DNA of 64,000 nucleotides from JAWLCA01 sp041687395 (lineage in GTDB: Bacteria > Pseudomonadota > Alphaproteobacteria > Rhodobacterales > Rhodobacteraceae). A model generated the notes under the pieces. It worked only from the letters and a program-made list of their open reading frames with translations, ran no database searches and was not told the origin of the DNA. Both the position numbers and the translations under genes were made by a program. This document shows positions 53,101-61,359 of the stretch, in pieces (position 1 is the stretch's first letter; every line of letters starts with the position of its first letter). The stretch spans positions 124,001 to 188,000 of the forward strand of contig JAWLCA010000001.1 in NCBI GenBank assembly GCA_041687395.1. Direction: 5' to 3'.

Positions 53101-55585
53101 GATGTCGAACCGCCTGATCGACATGCGCGCGGTCGAGGTGACCGAGGGCGAGAACCTGATCAACCTGCCAGTGACCGACGACTGGGGCACGGGCGTCTAC
53201 GTCGCGGCATCGGTCCTGCGGCCAATGGACGTGGCGGCGGGGCGCAATCCCTCACGTGCGCTGGGGCTGGCGCATGCCGCGATCGACCCCGGCGACCGCC
53301 GCCTGACCGCCGCGTTCGAGGTGCCGGCCGAGGCTGAACCCCGCGCGCCCCTGCCCGTCGCCCTGCGGGTCGAGGGCATGGCCGAGGGCGAAACGGCCTT
53401 TGCCACCATCGCCGCCGTCGATGTCGGCATCCTGAACATGACCGCGTTTGCCGCACCCGATCCCGTGGGGCACTACTTCGGCCAGCGCCGGCTGGGGATC
53501 GGCATCCGCGACCTCTACGGCCGGCTGATCGACGGCATGACCGGCGCCATGGGCACCGTCCGCTCGGGCGGCGACGCGGCGGTGCTGCAACGGCAGGAAA
53601 ACCCACCGACCGAGGATCTGGTCGCCTTTTTCGCGGGCCAGCTGACGGTGGATGCGGACGGCTATGCCCGAACCGCGTTCGATCTGCCGTCGTTCAACGG
53701 GACGGTGCGGCTGATGGCGGTGGTCTGGTCCGACAGCGCCGTGGGGCAGGCCACACAGGACGTGCTGGTGCGCGACCCGGTGGTGGTGACGGCCAGCCTG
53801 CCGCGCTTTCTGACTCCGGGCGACGACAGCCGCCTGTTGCTGGAGTTCACCCACGCCACCGGCCCGGCGGGCCAGATGGGGCTGGAGGCGACGGCCGATG
53901 GTGTGACGCTCGGCGCGCTGCCCGAAACGGTCGATCTGGCCCAGGGCGGCACGGCGCGGTTGGCGATCCCGGTCAGCGCGGATGCCCCCGGCGTCCATCG
54001 CCTTACCGTCACGCTGACCACGCCCGACGGCCGACGGCTGGAGAAGTCCCTGACCCTGCCAGTCACCGTACCCGACCCGGAACTGGCCCGCACCACGCAA
54101 CTGACCCTTGGCCCCGGACAGGCGTTCACTTTCGATTCCAATGCCTTCGCGGGCCTTCTTGCGGGAACGGCACGTGCCACGCTGGCGGTCGGCCCGGTCG
54201 CGCGGCTGGATGTGCCCGGCCTCCTTGCGATGCTGGACACCTATCCATATGGCTGCTCGGAACAGATCGCCAGCCGGGCGCTGCCGCTGCTGTATCTGTC
54301 CGACGTGGCCCGCGCACTGGGGATGGAGCGGGACGCGACGCTGGGCGTGCGCATCGACGAGGCCATCGCCGGCGTGCTGCTCAATCAGGACAGCACCGGC
54401 GCGTTTGGCCTGTGGCGGGCGGGCGCGGGCGATTTCTGGCTGGACGCCTATCTCACCGACTTCCTGACCCGCGCGCAGCGGGCGGGCCATGCGGTGCCCG
54501 AGACGGCGGTGCGGCTGGCGCTGTCGAACCTGCGCAACCGGGTGAACCTGACGCCGCAGGACTTTGAAGACAACGGCGCGGGGCTGGCCTACGCACTCTA
54601 CGTTCTGGCCCGCGAGGGGGCGGCGGCCATCGGGGATTTGCGTTACTTCTCAGACGTGAAGGGCGATGACTTCACAACGCCCTTGGCCGCCGGGCAGCTG
54701 GGTGCGGCGCTCGCGCAATATGGCGAGCAGGCCCGCGCCGACGCGATGTTCGCCCGCGCCGCCCGCCTGCTGCAGGCGGACGACCCCGACCCGCGCCTGT
54801 GGCGGGCGGATTACGGCACGCCGCTGCGCGACGCCGCGGGGCTGTTGACGCTGGCGGTCGAGGCCGGATCGGACGCCCTGGACCGCGACCGCCTGGCCGA
54901 CCTGCTGGCCGACCGTGACGCGACGCGCCCACTGTCGACGCAGGAAGCCGCCTGGTCGCTGCTCGCCGCGCATGCCCTCCTTGATCCCGTCGGGACGCCG
55001 GGCGTCACCCTGGACGGCGCGGCGATGGACGGCCCGCTGGTGGGCCTGTTCGAGGATGATGCGACGCGCGTGATCCGCAACGAGGGCGCCGACCCGCTGA
55101 CCCTGACGCTGACGACCTTTGGCGTGCCGTCCGAACCGGAACCGGCGGGCGGCACGGGCTATGCCATTACAAGGCGGCATTATTCGATGGAAGGTCAACC
55201 CCTTGCGCTGGAAACCGTAAGTTCCGGCACCCGCGTCGTCACCGTGTTGGAGGTCACCCCGCTGGAACCGGCCGAGGCGCGGCTGATGGTTGCCGACCCG
55301 TTGCCCGCAGGGTTCGAGATCGACAACCCCAACATCTTGCGCGGCGGTGACATCCGCGCGCTGGACTGGCTGGCGGCGCTGGAAGAGGTGGAGCACGCCG
55401 AGTTCCGGCAGGACCGCTTCCTTGTCGCCGTCGACTGGCGGGCGGGCGAAACCTTCCGGCTGGCTTATGTGATGCGTGCGGTCACACCCGGCAGCTACAA
55501 CCACGCCGCCGCCAGCGTCGAGGACATGTACCGCCCCGAACGGCGGGCGCGCACGGCAGCCGGCCGGGCGGACGTGGTGGAGTGA
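50147..55585 (+). CDS. Bacterial alpha-2-macroglobulin with N-terminal PAN domain
   Basis: An 1812-residue exported protein, probably a periplasmic protease trap that guards the envelope. A signal peptide (about 1-26) is followed by a PAN/Apple-type Cys domain (ADFYGGDLQAIYNSSY, Cys pairs about 60-90). Then come macroglobulin repeats and the thioester motif GCSEQ with Cys1370, followed by an alpha-alpha toroid domain. The Cys-x-Glu-Gln thioester should react covalently with attacking proteases. It is directly followed by pbpC (4-bp overlap), the common pairing with PBP1C. No lipobox is visible. Confidence 0.95.
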   Translation: MIRHLLAAFLVTLGPMAPLALAAQDGSGPIPERRLVVVPDADFYGGDLQAIYNSSYVGCQRACLIDPRCGAFTFNTRSNACFPKTGASDPRPFPGALSGRVIETAPDALARAATRRADLGFLSPGDLAQARAQAEGMADRHITGAATEDELRARASAARAAGDRAGALAALGAALNLTDAAQDWLDYARLIDAQSAEDGFRRGENRAQGLSAAINAYLRSETPLQQADALVVMADMLEPEGRGRQALSALRLAQEILPREALAPRLESMVARYGFRIVETRVESDLARPRICADFSEELAAGTDFAPFVQIATSGLAVEGRGNALCVEGVAHGQGYTATFRAGLPAADGQTLSRSVTLDFYVRDRAPAVRFPGRAYVLPRGADMALPVQTVNTDRLDLALRRISDRNLVQSIRNDWFGRSLDTWQDEEFARNVAEEVWTGTAEVGRELNRDITTRLPLGEAAGPLEPGLYVLKASVPGQNPWDSMPAMQWFVVSDLGLTTLSGTDGLHVFVRSLGSAEAMADVTLRLVSRSNRVLGEAVTDAAGYAVFPPGLARGTGGAEAALVVAEDGADDMAFLSLTDPELDLSDRGVEGREPAPPVDVFLTTERGAYRAGEVVHATALARDGQARAIPGLPLTARMIRPDGMEYSRALSSADVAGGHVFALPIDARAPRGTWRLEVLADPDAPPLRSAALLVEDFLPERIDFDLTLPDGPLRLSDAPEITLSARYLFGAPGADLEVEGEVALRAAEDLPGFAGYRFGRHDAPFSTVFEPLPRGSRTDAQGTARLIATLPQIADPGRPLELVATLRVAEGSGRPVERRATRPVAPSAPVIGLRPAFDDVVAEGDEARFAVLAVGPDLTPVAMQARWTLNRIETRYQWYQMYGDWMWEPFTTRSRVAEGTVALTADGAAEIAAPVDWGQYELVVEGQDGAVTSTTFHAGWYAPADTSATPDMLELSLDRPAYAPGDTARLRIVPRAAGVALVTVMSNRLIDMRAVEVTEGENLINLPVTDDWGTGVYVAASVLRPMDVAAGRNPSRALGLAHAAIDPGDRRLTAAFEVPAEAEPRAPLPVALRVEGMAEGETAFATIAAVDVGILNMTAFAAPDPVGHYFGQRRLGIGIRDLYGRLIDGMTGAMGTVRSGGDAAVLQRQENPPTEDLVAFFAGQLTVDADGYARTAFDLPSFNGTVRLMAVVWSDSAVGQATQDVLVRDPVVVTASLPRFLTPGDDSRLLLEFTHATGPAGQMGLEATADGVTLGALPETVDLAQGGTARLAIPVSADAPGVHRLTVTLTTPDGRRLEKSLTLPVTVPDPELARTTQLTLGPGQAFTFDSNAFAGLLAGTARATLAVGPVARLDVPGLLAMLDTYPYGCSEQIASRALPLLYLSDVARALGMERDATLGVRIDEAIAGVLLNQDSTGAFGLWRAGAGDFWLDAYLTDFLTRAQRAGHAVPETAVRLALSNLRNRVNLTPQDFEDNGAGLAYALYVLAREGAAAIGDLRYFSDVKGDDFTTPLAAGQLGAALAQYGEQARADAMFARAARLLQADDPDPRLWRADYGTPLRDAAGLLTLAVEAGSDALDRDRLADLLADRDATRPLSTQEAAWSLLAAHALLDPVGTPGVTLDGAAMDGPLVGLFEDDATRVIRNEGADPLTLTLTTFGVPSEPEPAGGTGYAITRRHYSMEGQPLALETVSSGTRVVTVLEVTPLEPAEARLMVADPLPAGFEIDNPNILRGGDIRALDWLAALEEVEHAEFRQDRFLVAVDWRAGETFRLAYVMRAVTPGSYNHAAASVEDMYRPERRARTAAGRADVVE

Positions 55586-57594
55586 GCGGGCGCGCGATCC
55601 TGACCCTTGCGGCTGGCCTGTGGCTCGCCGCGCTGGGGCGGGACGGGGTTGATGGCTGGATCGATGCGACCCGGCTGCCACCGCTGACGGTGGCGACGGG
55701 GGTGGAGGTTCTGGCCCGCGACGACAGCCTGTTGCGCGCCTACACGGTCGAAGATGGGCGCTGGCGGCTGGCCGTCAGTCCGGACCGGGTCGATCCGGAT
55801 TATATTGCCATGCTGGTTGCTTACGAGGACAAGCGGTTCTTCGATCATGCTGGTATCGACCCGCTGGCGCTGGTGCGCGCGGGGGTGCAGGCGGTGCGCG
55901 CAGGCCGCATCGTTTCGGGCGGATCGACGCTGACGATGCAGGTGGCGCGGCTGCTGGAAGGGGGCGGAACGGGGCAGTGGCGCGGCAAGCTGCGGCAGAT
56001 GCGCGTCGCGCTGGCGCTGGAGCGGCGGCTGGCCAAGGACGAGATTCTGTCGCTTTATCTGCACCTTGCGCCCTTTGGCGGGAATGTCGAAGGGGTCCGT
56101 GCGGCAAGCCTGACCTGGTTCGGCAAGGAGCCGCGCCGCCTGACCGAGGCCGAGGCCGCGCTGCTGGTGGCCCTGCCGCAGGCGCCCGAGGCGCGGCGGC
56201 CGGACCGCGCGCCGGACCGTGCGCGGGCGGCGCGCGACGCGGTGCTGGCGCGGATGCAGGCCGCCGGGTTGATCGATGCGCACCGCATCGATGCTGAAAG
56301 AGCGGAGCCTATACCAAAGAAAAGAAAAGATTTTCCCACCCTCGCGCCGCATCTGGCCAACCGGCTGCGCGTGGCTGATCCGCTGCGCGGCACACACCGC
56401 ACCACCATCGACGGGCCGTTGCAGGCGGCGCTGGAACATCTGGCCGCGGGCGCCGTGGCCGACCGGGAGCGGCGTCTGTCGGCGGCGATCATGGTGGCGG
56501 ATCATCGTACGGGCGAGATCCTCGCTTCGGTCGGTGCGGCCGGGTGGGGAGATGCGGAGCGATCCGGTTTTATCGATATGACGCAGGCGCTTAGATCGCC
56601 AGGTTCAACCCTGAAGCCGCTGGTCTACGCGCTGGCCTTCGACGACGGGTTGGCCCACCCGGAAACGCTGATCGAGGATCGGCCGACGGCCTTTGGCAGC
56701 TATGTGCCACAGAACTTCGACCGGCAGTTTCGCGGCACCGTGCGGCTGCGCGAGGCGCTGCAACTGTCGCTCAACATCCCCGTCGTGGCGCTGACCGAGG
56801 CGCTGGGCCCGGCGCGGTTGATGGTGGCGTTGCGGCGCGCGGGCGTGCTGGCGGAGGTGCCCGGAGATACCCCCGGACTGGCCGTGGCGCTGGGGGGCGT
56901 TGGGGTCAGCCTGGAAGGGATTGTTCAATTATATTCGGCGCTTGGTAACGGCGGCATGACCGTTCCGCTGCATGTTGCCGGGGCCGGTGGGCCGCCGGTG
57001 CGGGTGGTCGGAGAGCGGGCCGCTTGGGCGGTTTCGGACATCCTCGCCTCGGGTCAGGGGTTGCCGGGATGGCCTCGGGTGGCGTGGAAAACGGGCACCA
57101 GCTACGGGCATCGGGATGCGCTGGCGGTGGGGTACGACGGGCGGCATGTGGTGGGGGTCTGGCTGGGACGGGCGGATGGAACGCCGGTGCCGGGGGCGTT
57201 CGGGGCCGATCTGGCGCTTCCGGTGCTGGCGCAGGCGTTCGGGCGGCTGAAGGCCGTGCCGGAGCCTTTACGGCCGACGCCGGGGGATGCACTGATCGTG
57301 GGAACGGCGGAACTTCCGGAGGCTTTGCAGAGGTTTAACGGGCGAACTTCAGGTCCGGAAGGCATCGGCATCGCCTTCCCCCCGGATGGGGCCGAGGTTG
57401 AGGCCGAGGGCGGGCTTCTGGTGCGAGTGCGGGGTGGTGTCGCCCCCTTTACCTGGCTGGCCGACGGGCGGCCGGTTTCGCTTCAAGGCATTGACCGGGA
57501 AGCTTTTCTTCAGGGCGTAGGGCCCGGTTTCGTAACCCTGTCGGTGATCGACGCGACAGGTCGATCCGCGCGGGCGCAAGTGCGGGTGTGGTAG
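55582..57594 (+). CDS. pbpC: Penicillin-binding protein 1C
   Basis: A 670-residue class A PBP. A short N-terminal membrane anchor is followed by a glycosyltransferase with catalytic Glu82 (AYEDKRFFDHAGID) and GGSTLTMQ. The transpeptidase domain has S342-T-L-K, SLNIP and K503-T-G-TS. The C-terminal domain (about 570-670) is the BiPBP_C type that contacts partner proteins. The start is GTG 55582, overlapping the macroglobulin stop. The partner gene suggests a joint role in sealing or repairing wall damage. Confidence 0.95.
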   Translation: MSGRAILTLAAGLWLAALGRDGVDGWIDATRLPPLTVATGVEVLARDDSLLRAYTVEDGRWRLAVSPDRVDPDYIAMLVAYEDKRFFDHAGIDPLALVRAGVQAVRAGRIVSGGSTLTMQVARLLEGGGTGQWRGKLRQMRVALALERRLAKDEILSLYLHLAPFGGNVEGVRAASLTWFGKEPRRLTEAEAALLVALPQAPEARRPDRAPDRARAARDAVLARMQAAGLIDAHRIDAERAEPIPKKRKDFPTLAPHLANRLRVADPLRGTHRTTIDGPLQAALEHLAAGAVADRERRLSAAIMVADHRTGEILASVGAAGWGDAERSGFIDMTQALRSPGSTLKPLVYALAFDDGLAHPETLIEDRPTAFGSYVPQNFDRQFRGTVRLREALQLSLNIPVVALTEALGPARLMVALRRAGVLAEVPGDTPGLAVALGGVGVSLEGIVQLYSALGNGGMTVPLHVAGAGGPPVRVVGERAAWAVSDILASGQGLPGWPRVAWKTGTSYGHRDALAVGYDGRHVVGVWLGRADGTPVPGAFGADLALPVLAQAFGRLKAVPEPLRPTPGDALIVGTAELPEALQRFNGRTSGPEGIGIAFPPDGAEVEAEGGLLVRVRGGVAPFTWLADGRPVSLQGIDREAFLQGVGPGFVTLSVIDATGRSARAQVRVW

Positions 57595-57610
57595 CGTCTT
57601 GATGGCGCGG

Positions 57611-57700
57611 ATCCTGTATCCGTGTGTATACGCGTGGATCCAAGCGTATACAATAATACGCTTCGTTTTTGTATCCAAGCGTATGCACCTGGATACAATC
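57611..57700. repeat. A/T-rich cluster of nested dyads after pbpC
   Basis: This 90-bp patch is much lower in GC than its neighbours. It contains TTGTATCCA-N12-TGGATACAA (57669-57677 / 57690-57698, 9-bp arms), a related but imperfect TGTATCC...TGGATCCA at 57615-57641, and between them AAGCGTAT-N6-ATACGCTT (57642-57649 / 57656-57663), which is followed by CGTTTTTG and could terminate pbpC. The TGTATCC/GGATACA half-sites resemble GntR-type operators. Confidence 0.6.
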
Positions 57701-57763
57701 GGGCCTCTCGATGGTTATGCTCGGGGTGGTCTGGGTGATGGCCGGAGGCCCCGGCACGGGGCG

Positions 57764-58297
57764 TCAGTCGTTGTCGCGCGGGCGGTGGCCGCTGGAGTGG
57801 CCGGGGCGGGTCAGGCGCTCTTCCAACCGGTCGGCGAAGGCGGCGCGTTCGGGGGCGGTCATCGCCTCCAACCGCTCCATCAGCAGGCGCTGGCCGAGAT
57901 CGTGGCCCTCGGCCACCCGGGCCCGTTGGGCGGCGAGTTGGGCGCGCAGCGCGGCGGCGTCGAACGGGTCGGCGCGCAGGGCGGCCAGGATCGCGGCGGT
58001 GGTTTCGGCCTGTCTGGCCCGCATCTGGCGCAGGCCGGGCCATTCGGCGCGGAACGCCTCGCGCATAGCGCGGCGATCCTCGGGCGAGAGGGCGGCGCTG
58101 TAGGCACCCAGATCCAGCGAGCGGACCGAGGGCGGGCGCGGGCTGTCGCCGGACATGTGGTTCACGACGGCGCCGACGACCACGCCCAGCACGGCGAGGT
58201 TCAGCGCCAGCGAAGCGATCAGCGTCCAGCGCATCCAGCGGGGCGCGCGCCGTTTCGGATCGATGGGGGGCAGGTCGGTGGGGCGCAGGTCGGCCAT
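57764..58297 (-). CDS. Membrane-anchored periplasmic metal-sensor-like protein (Spy/CnrR-like)
   Basis: A 177-residue protein: a cytoplasmic N-terminus of about 20 residues, one membrane helix (WTLIASLALNLAVLGVVVGAVV), then a long helical periplasmic domain with an LSPEDRRAMREAFRAEWPGLRQMRARQ segment typical of Spy/CpxP and CnrR-like heavy-metal sensors. The C-terminus is His/Arg/Asp-rich (GHSSGHRPRDND). It is the last gene of the EF-hand/sigma/anti-sigma cluster, 3 bp after the putative anti-sigma gene. A role in controlling that sigma factor is inferred. Confidence 0.78.
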   Translation of the reverse strand: MADLRPTDLPPIDPKRRAPRWMRWTLIASLALNLAVLGVVVGAVVNHMSGDSPRPPSVRSLDLGAYSAALSPEDRRAMREAFRAEWPGLRQMRARQAETTAAILAALRADPFDAAALRAQLAAQRARVAEGHDLGQRLLMERLEAMTAPERAAFADRLEERLTRPGHSSGHRPRDND

Positions 58298-58300
58298 GGT

Positions 58301-58651
58301 CTAGCCCTCGATCCCGTCGAACCAGGTGTCATCGGCCAGCGCGTAGAGGTCGGAGAAATCGACCTCGACACTCTCGCCCAGAAGCGCGCCGGTCAGGTCG
58401 GACACCGCGTCGGGCGGAAAGGCCCCGATCCACATCCCGGCCACGCCGGCGGCCGCCATGCCCGCCAGCGGGCGCCAGCCGCCAAGGGCGGCAATCAGCG
58501 CCGACAGGCCGGCGTGCTGCCGGGGCAGATGCGCGGCGGCGTCGGCGGCGATGCGGGCCGTGAGCTCCGCCGGCAGGCCGGGCGTATTGGCGCGCGCGGT
58601 CTGGAACCAGCCGTCCAGCAGGTCGTCGGTTCTGTCGTGCCGGTCAGTCAT
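58301..58651 (-). CDS. Putative anti-sigma factor / small regulatory protein
   Basis: A 116-residue protein. An acidic N-terminal helix (MTDRHDRTDDLLDGWF) is followed by a moderately hydrophobic central segment (GWRPLAGMAAAGVAGMWIGAF) and an acidic tail (EVDFSDLYALADDTWFDG). No zinc-binding anti-sigma motif is present. The assignment rests on position: its start overlaps the ECF sigma stop by 8 bp and it precedes the membrane-anchored sensor-like gene. ATG 58651 is used rather than an upstream frame at 58684. Confidence 0.62.
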   Translation of the reverse strand: MTDRHDRTDDLLDGWFQTARANTPGLPAELTARIAADAAAHLPRQHAGLSALIAALGGWRPLAGMAAAGVAGMWIGAFPPDAVSDLTGALLGESVEVDFSDLYALADDTWFDGIEG

Positions 58652-59228
58652 CGGTATACCCCAGTTCGTCCCGTCGTCCCGCAAGCGTTGCGGCCAATGC
58701 GCGCTTGCCGCGCGCGGTCAGACTTTCCACCGCCTCGACGCCGAGGTCCATGATCTGCGCGATCTCGGGGTTCGACAGCCCCTCGATATGGCGCAGCACC
58801 ACGGCCTGACGCTGCCGGTCGGGCAGGGCGGCAAGCGCCGCCTGAAGCGCGGCATCGCGGTCCGCGGCGATCAGCGTCGCCACCGCGCCGGGCGCGTCGT
58901 CTGGCGGTTCCGCCACCGCGTCCAGCGCCACCGACTGCCGCCTGCGCAGCCGATCGGTGCAGAGATTCGCCGCCACCCGGAAGGCCCAGGTCGAAACCTG
59001 CGCCTGCCCGGCCTGCCAGTCGGGCGCGACGCGCCACAGCCGCAGCATGGTTTCCTGCGTCACATCCTCTGCCTCGGCCCGGTCGCCGAGCATCCGGGTG
59101 GCAAAGCCGAGGATCCGGGGGCCGAGCCGCGCCGTGAGCATCCGCGCCGCAGCAAGGTCGCCGCGGGCGTAGCGCGCCAGAAGGGCGGGATCGGACGCAT
59201 CGTCCGCGGGCGGAGAAGCCTGTGCCAT
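58644..59228 (-). CDS. ECF-type RNA polymerase sigma factor
   Basis: A 194-residue sigma factor with region 2 (LLARYARGDLAAARMLTARL, then DRAEAEDVTQETMLRLWRVAP and VSTWAFRVAANLCTDRLRRR) and region 4 (ALAALPDRQRQAVVLRHIEGLSNPEIAQIMDLGVEAVESLTARGKRAL). The linker is typical. It lies between the EF-hand gene upstream (71 bp) and the putative anti-sigma and metal-sensor genes downstream, so it probably controls a metal- or calcium-related envelope response. Confidence 0.94.
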   Translation of the reverse strand: MAQASPPADDASDPALLARYARGDLAAARMLTARLGPRILGFATRMLGDRAEAEDVTQETMLRLWRVAPDWQAGQAQVSTWAFRVAANLCTDRLRRRQSVALDAVAEPPDDAPGAVATLIAADRDAALQAALAALPDRQRQAVVLRHIEGLSNPEIAQIMDLGVEAVESLTARGKRALAATLAGRRDELGYTDD

Positions 59229-59299
59229 GCAGCCCTTGCCCTAGCGCGGAACGCCGGGGGCAGCCAAGGCCCCGCAGCGGGTGCGGGGCCGGGGCCATG

Positions 59300-60085
59300 T
59301 CAGTCGGCCGGCTGCTGCGGCGCCGTGCCAGCACCCGAGCCATCCATCGGGCGGCTTCCGTCCATCGGGCGCGAGCCGTCCATCGGGCGGGTTCCGTCCA
59401 TCATGCCCGAGCCGTCCATCGGGCGGGTGCCGTCACCGCGCATGTAGCCTTGGCCCATGTACCCCTGGCCCTGGCGGTCGCCACGCATCTCGCCACGCTG
59501 GTGATGGTCGCCGCGCATCCCGTGATGGCCGTCGCGGTCGCCGCGCATCACGCCGCGGCCCTGACGGTCGCCACGCATGCCGTCGCGGCGGTCGTTCATC
59601 GCGGCGCGGGCGTTGTCCCACTCCTCGCGCGTCACGGTGCCGTCGCTGTCGGCGTCCACGCGATCGAACATCCGCGGGCCGAGGCCGAGCGTCATCGGGC
59701 GGGCGAGCAGTTCGGCAGCCGACAACTGCCCGTCGCCGTCGGCATCGACCATCTCGATCATGCGGGCGGCCATGGTGTCGGCCTGGGCCTGCAGGCCGCG
59801 CATGTGGTTGGCCGCGATTTCCTCGGCCGAGATCAGGCCGTCGTCGTTGGCGTCGATGCCGTCCACCGCCGATGCGCGGGCTGCGGCGATTTCCTCGGCC
59901 GTGATGGCGCCGTCACCATCCTGATCGAGCGCGTCGAAATCTAGCGTGGCGCGTGGCCCCATGCCCTGACCACCCATGCCCTGACCGCCCATGCGGTGGT
60001 CATGGGCCTGCGCGAAGCTACCGATGGCGAGGGTCGTGCCCACGACCGCGACGCTGAGAAGGGCGAGAGATTTGCGGGATATCAT
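59300..60085 (-). CDS. Secreted EF-hand protein with Met/Arg/Gly-rich repeat tail
   Basis: A 261-residue protein with a signal peptide (cleavage likely after SFAQA, residue 27) and a short MGGQG repeat. Four canonical EF-hand loops start at residues 54, 78, 114 and 144 (for example DQDGDGAITAEE), each with ligands at positions 1, 3, 5 and 12. The tail after residue 160 is a repetitive MRGDR/His-rich region and then DGTRPMDGS repeats. It is likely to bind calcium and possibly transition metals in the periplasm. ATG 60085 follows AGGAGAACACAGGC. It precedes the sigma factor gene. Confidence 0.88.
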   Translation of the reverse strand: MISRKSLALLSVAVVGTTLAIGSFAQAHDHRMGGQGMGGQGMGPRATLDFDALDQDGDGAITAEEIAAARASAVDGIDANDDGLISAEEIAANHMRGLQAQADTMAARMIEMVDADGDGQLSAAELLARPMTLGLGPRMFDRVDADSDGTVTREEWDNARAAMNDRRDGMRGDRQGRGVMRGDRDGHHGMRGDHHQRGEMRGDRQGQGYMGQGYMRGDGTRPMDGSGMMDGTRPMDGSRPMDGSRPMDGSGAGTAPQQPAD

Positions 60086-60283
60086 GCCTGTGTTCTCCTG
60101 TTCCGGGCGGCGCCTTGCGCCTGCCAACACCCCGCAAACGGGCGGGCGCCGGGTTTCCGTCGCGCGGGGCCTCGATTTTTCCGGGCGTGTTCCGGTCGCG
60201 ACATCCGGCCGCATTCCGGGCGCTGGATCTTCCATCTGCGGGAAGGATCGCTATCTAGGGGTCTCAAACCCTGAGGAGCGATC

Positions 60284-60682
60284 ATGTTCGACAGAGCATT
60301 GCCGGTGGCGGAGCTTGAACGCCCGGTCTGGCCGGCATTGCAGCGCGGTTGGCGCCGGCGCTGCCCATCGTGCGGCGCGGGGCCGATGCTGCGCGGCTAC
60401 CTGAAGGTGCGCGACAACTGCGCCGCCTGCGGCGAGGATCTGCACCATCACCGCGCCGACGACGGGCCGGCCTATCTGACGATCGTGATCGTCGGCAAGA
60501 TCATGGCGCCGATGCTGTTGTGGGTGTTCACCGCGTTCCGGCCCGACCCGCTGATCCTGGCCAGCATCTTTTCGGTGGGGTCGGTGGCGCTGTCGCTGTA
60601 CCTGCTGCCGCGGTTGAAGGGGGCGATCGTGGGCTTCCAGTGGGCCAAGCGGATGCACGGCTTCGGCGATGGCCGGCCCTGA
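60284..60682 (+). CDS. DUF983 family membrane protein
   Basis: A 132-residue protein: a zinc-ribbon-like N-terminus (CPSCGAGPML with a second pair CAACGEDL), then ADDGPAYLTIVIVGK and two membrane helices. This is the DUF983 layout. The function is unknown; members are common near cytochrome and Nudix genes in alphaproteobacteria. ATG 60284 follows GAGGAGCG. Its 3' end overlaps the next Nudix gene by 14 bp. Confidence 0.87.
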   Translation: MFDRALPVAELERPVWPALQRGWRRRCPSCGAGPMLRGYLKVRDNCAACGEDLHHHRADDGPAYLTIVIVGKIMAPMLLWVFTAFRPDPLILASIFSVGSVALSLYLLPRLKGAIVGFQWAKRMHGFGDGRP

Positions 60683-61352
60683 GCCGGCGGCCGATCGCGC
60701 GGTTCCGATCCGCGACGCCGCCAGCGTGATCCTGCTGCGCCACGGGGGCAAGGGCCCCGAGGTGCTGATGGGCCAGCGCGGCGCAGGCGCGGTCTTCATG
60801 CCATCGAAATACGTCTTTCCCGGCGGTGCCGTCGATCCGGGCGATGCGGGCGTGCCGCTGCTGCGGCCGCTGCCTGCCGATTGTTCGCGCCGGCTGGACG
60901 ATCCGGCGCGGCCCGGCATCGTGGGGGCGCTGGCCGCCGCCGCGATCCGCGAACTGGCCGAGGAGACGGGGCTCTTGATGGGCGGCCCCGGCGACTGGCC
61001 CGATGCGCCGGCGGACTGGACGCCCTTTGCCACGCGCGGGCTGCGCCCGGCGGCCGACGGGCTGGCCTATGTGTTCCGCGCGATCACCCCGCCGGGGCGC
61101 CCGCGCCGGTTCGACGCGCGGTTCTTTCTGGCCGACGCGGGCCGGGCCGAGGGCGATCTGTCCGCCGCGTCGGACGAGTTGCGGCATCTGCACTGGATCC
61201 CGCTGGCCGATGCCCGCAGTCTGGACCTGCCCTTCATCACCGAGATCGTTCTGGCCGAGGTGGCCGAGATCGTCGCCAATGGCGGGCGGCCCGACACGGT
61301 GCCGTTCTTCGACAATTCGGGCGAGCAATCCCTGTTCCGCCGGATCGCCTGA
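60669..61352 (+). CDS. Nudix hydrolase
   Basis: A 227-residue Nudix protein. The first part of the box (KYVFPGGAVDPGD) is separated by about 30 residues from AAAAIRELAEETGLL, which carries the metal-binding REUXEE motif intact. Such longer insertions occur in the CoA/ADP-ribose-type members. The substrate is unknown. It overlaps the DUF983 gene by 14 bp and converges on the TRAP permease gene, 7 bp apart. Confidence 0.9.
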   Translation: MAGPEPAADRAVPIRDAASVILLRHGGKGPEVLMGQRGAGAVFMPSKYVFPGGAVDPGDAGVPLLRPLPADCSRRLDDPARPGIVGALAAAAIRELAEETGLLMGGPGDWPDAPADWTPFATRGLRPAADGLAYVFRAITPPGRPRRFDARFFLADAGRAEGDLSAASDELRHLHWIPLADARSLDLPFITEIVLAEVAEIVANGGRPDTVPFFDNSGEQSLFRRIA

Positions 61353-61359
61353 GGCGGCG

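Noticed and set aside
59329..59430. Repeated GTCCATCGGGCG units
   Set aside because: They encode the DGTRPMDGS tail of the EF-hand protein and are not an independent repeat element.
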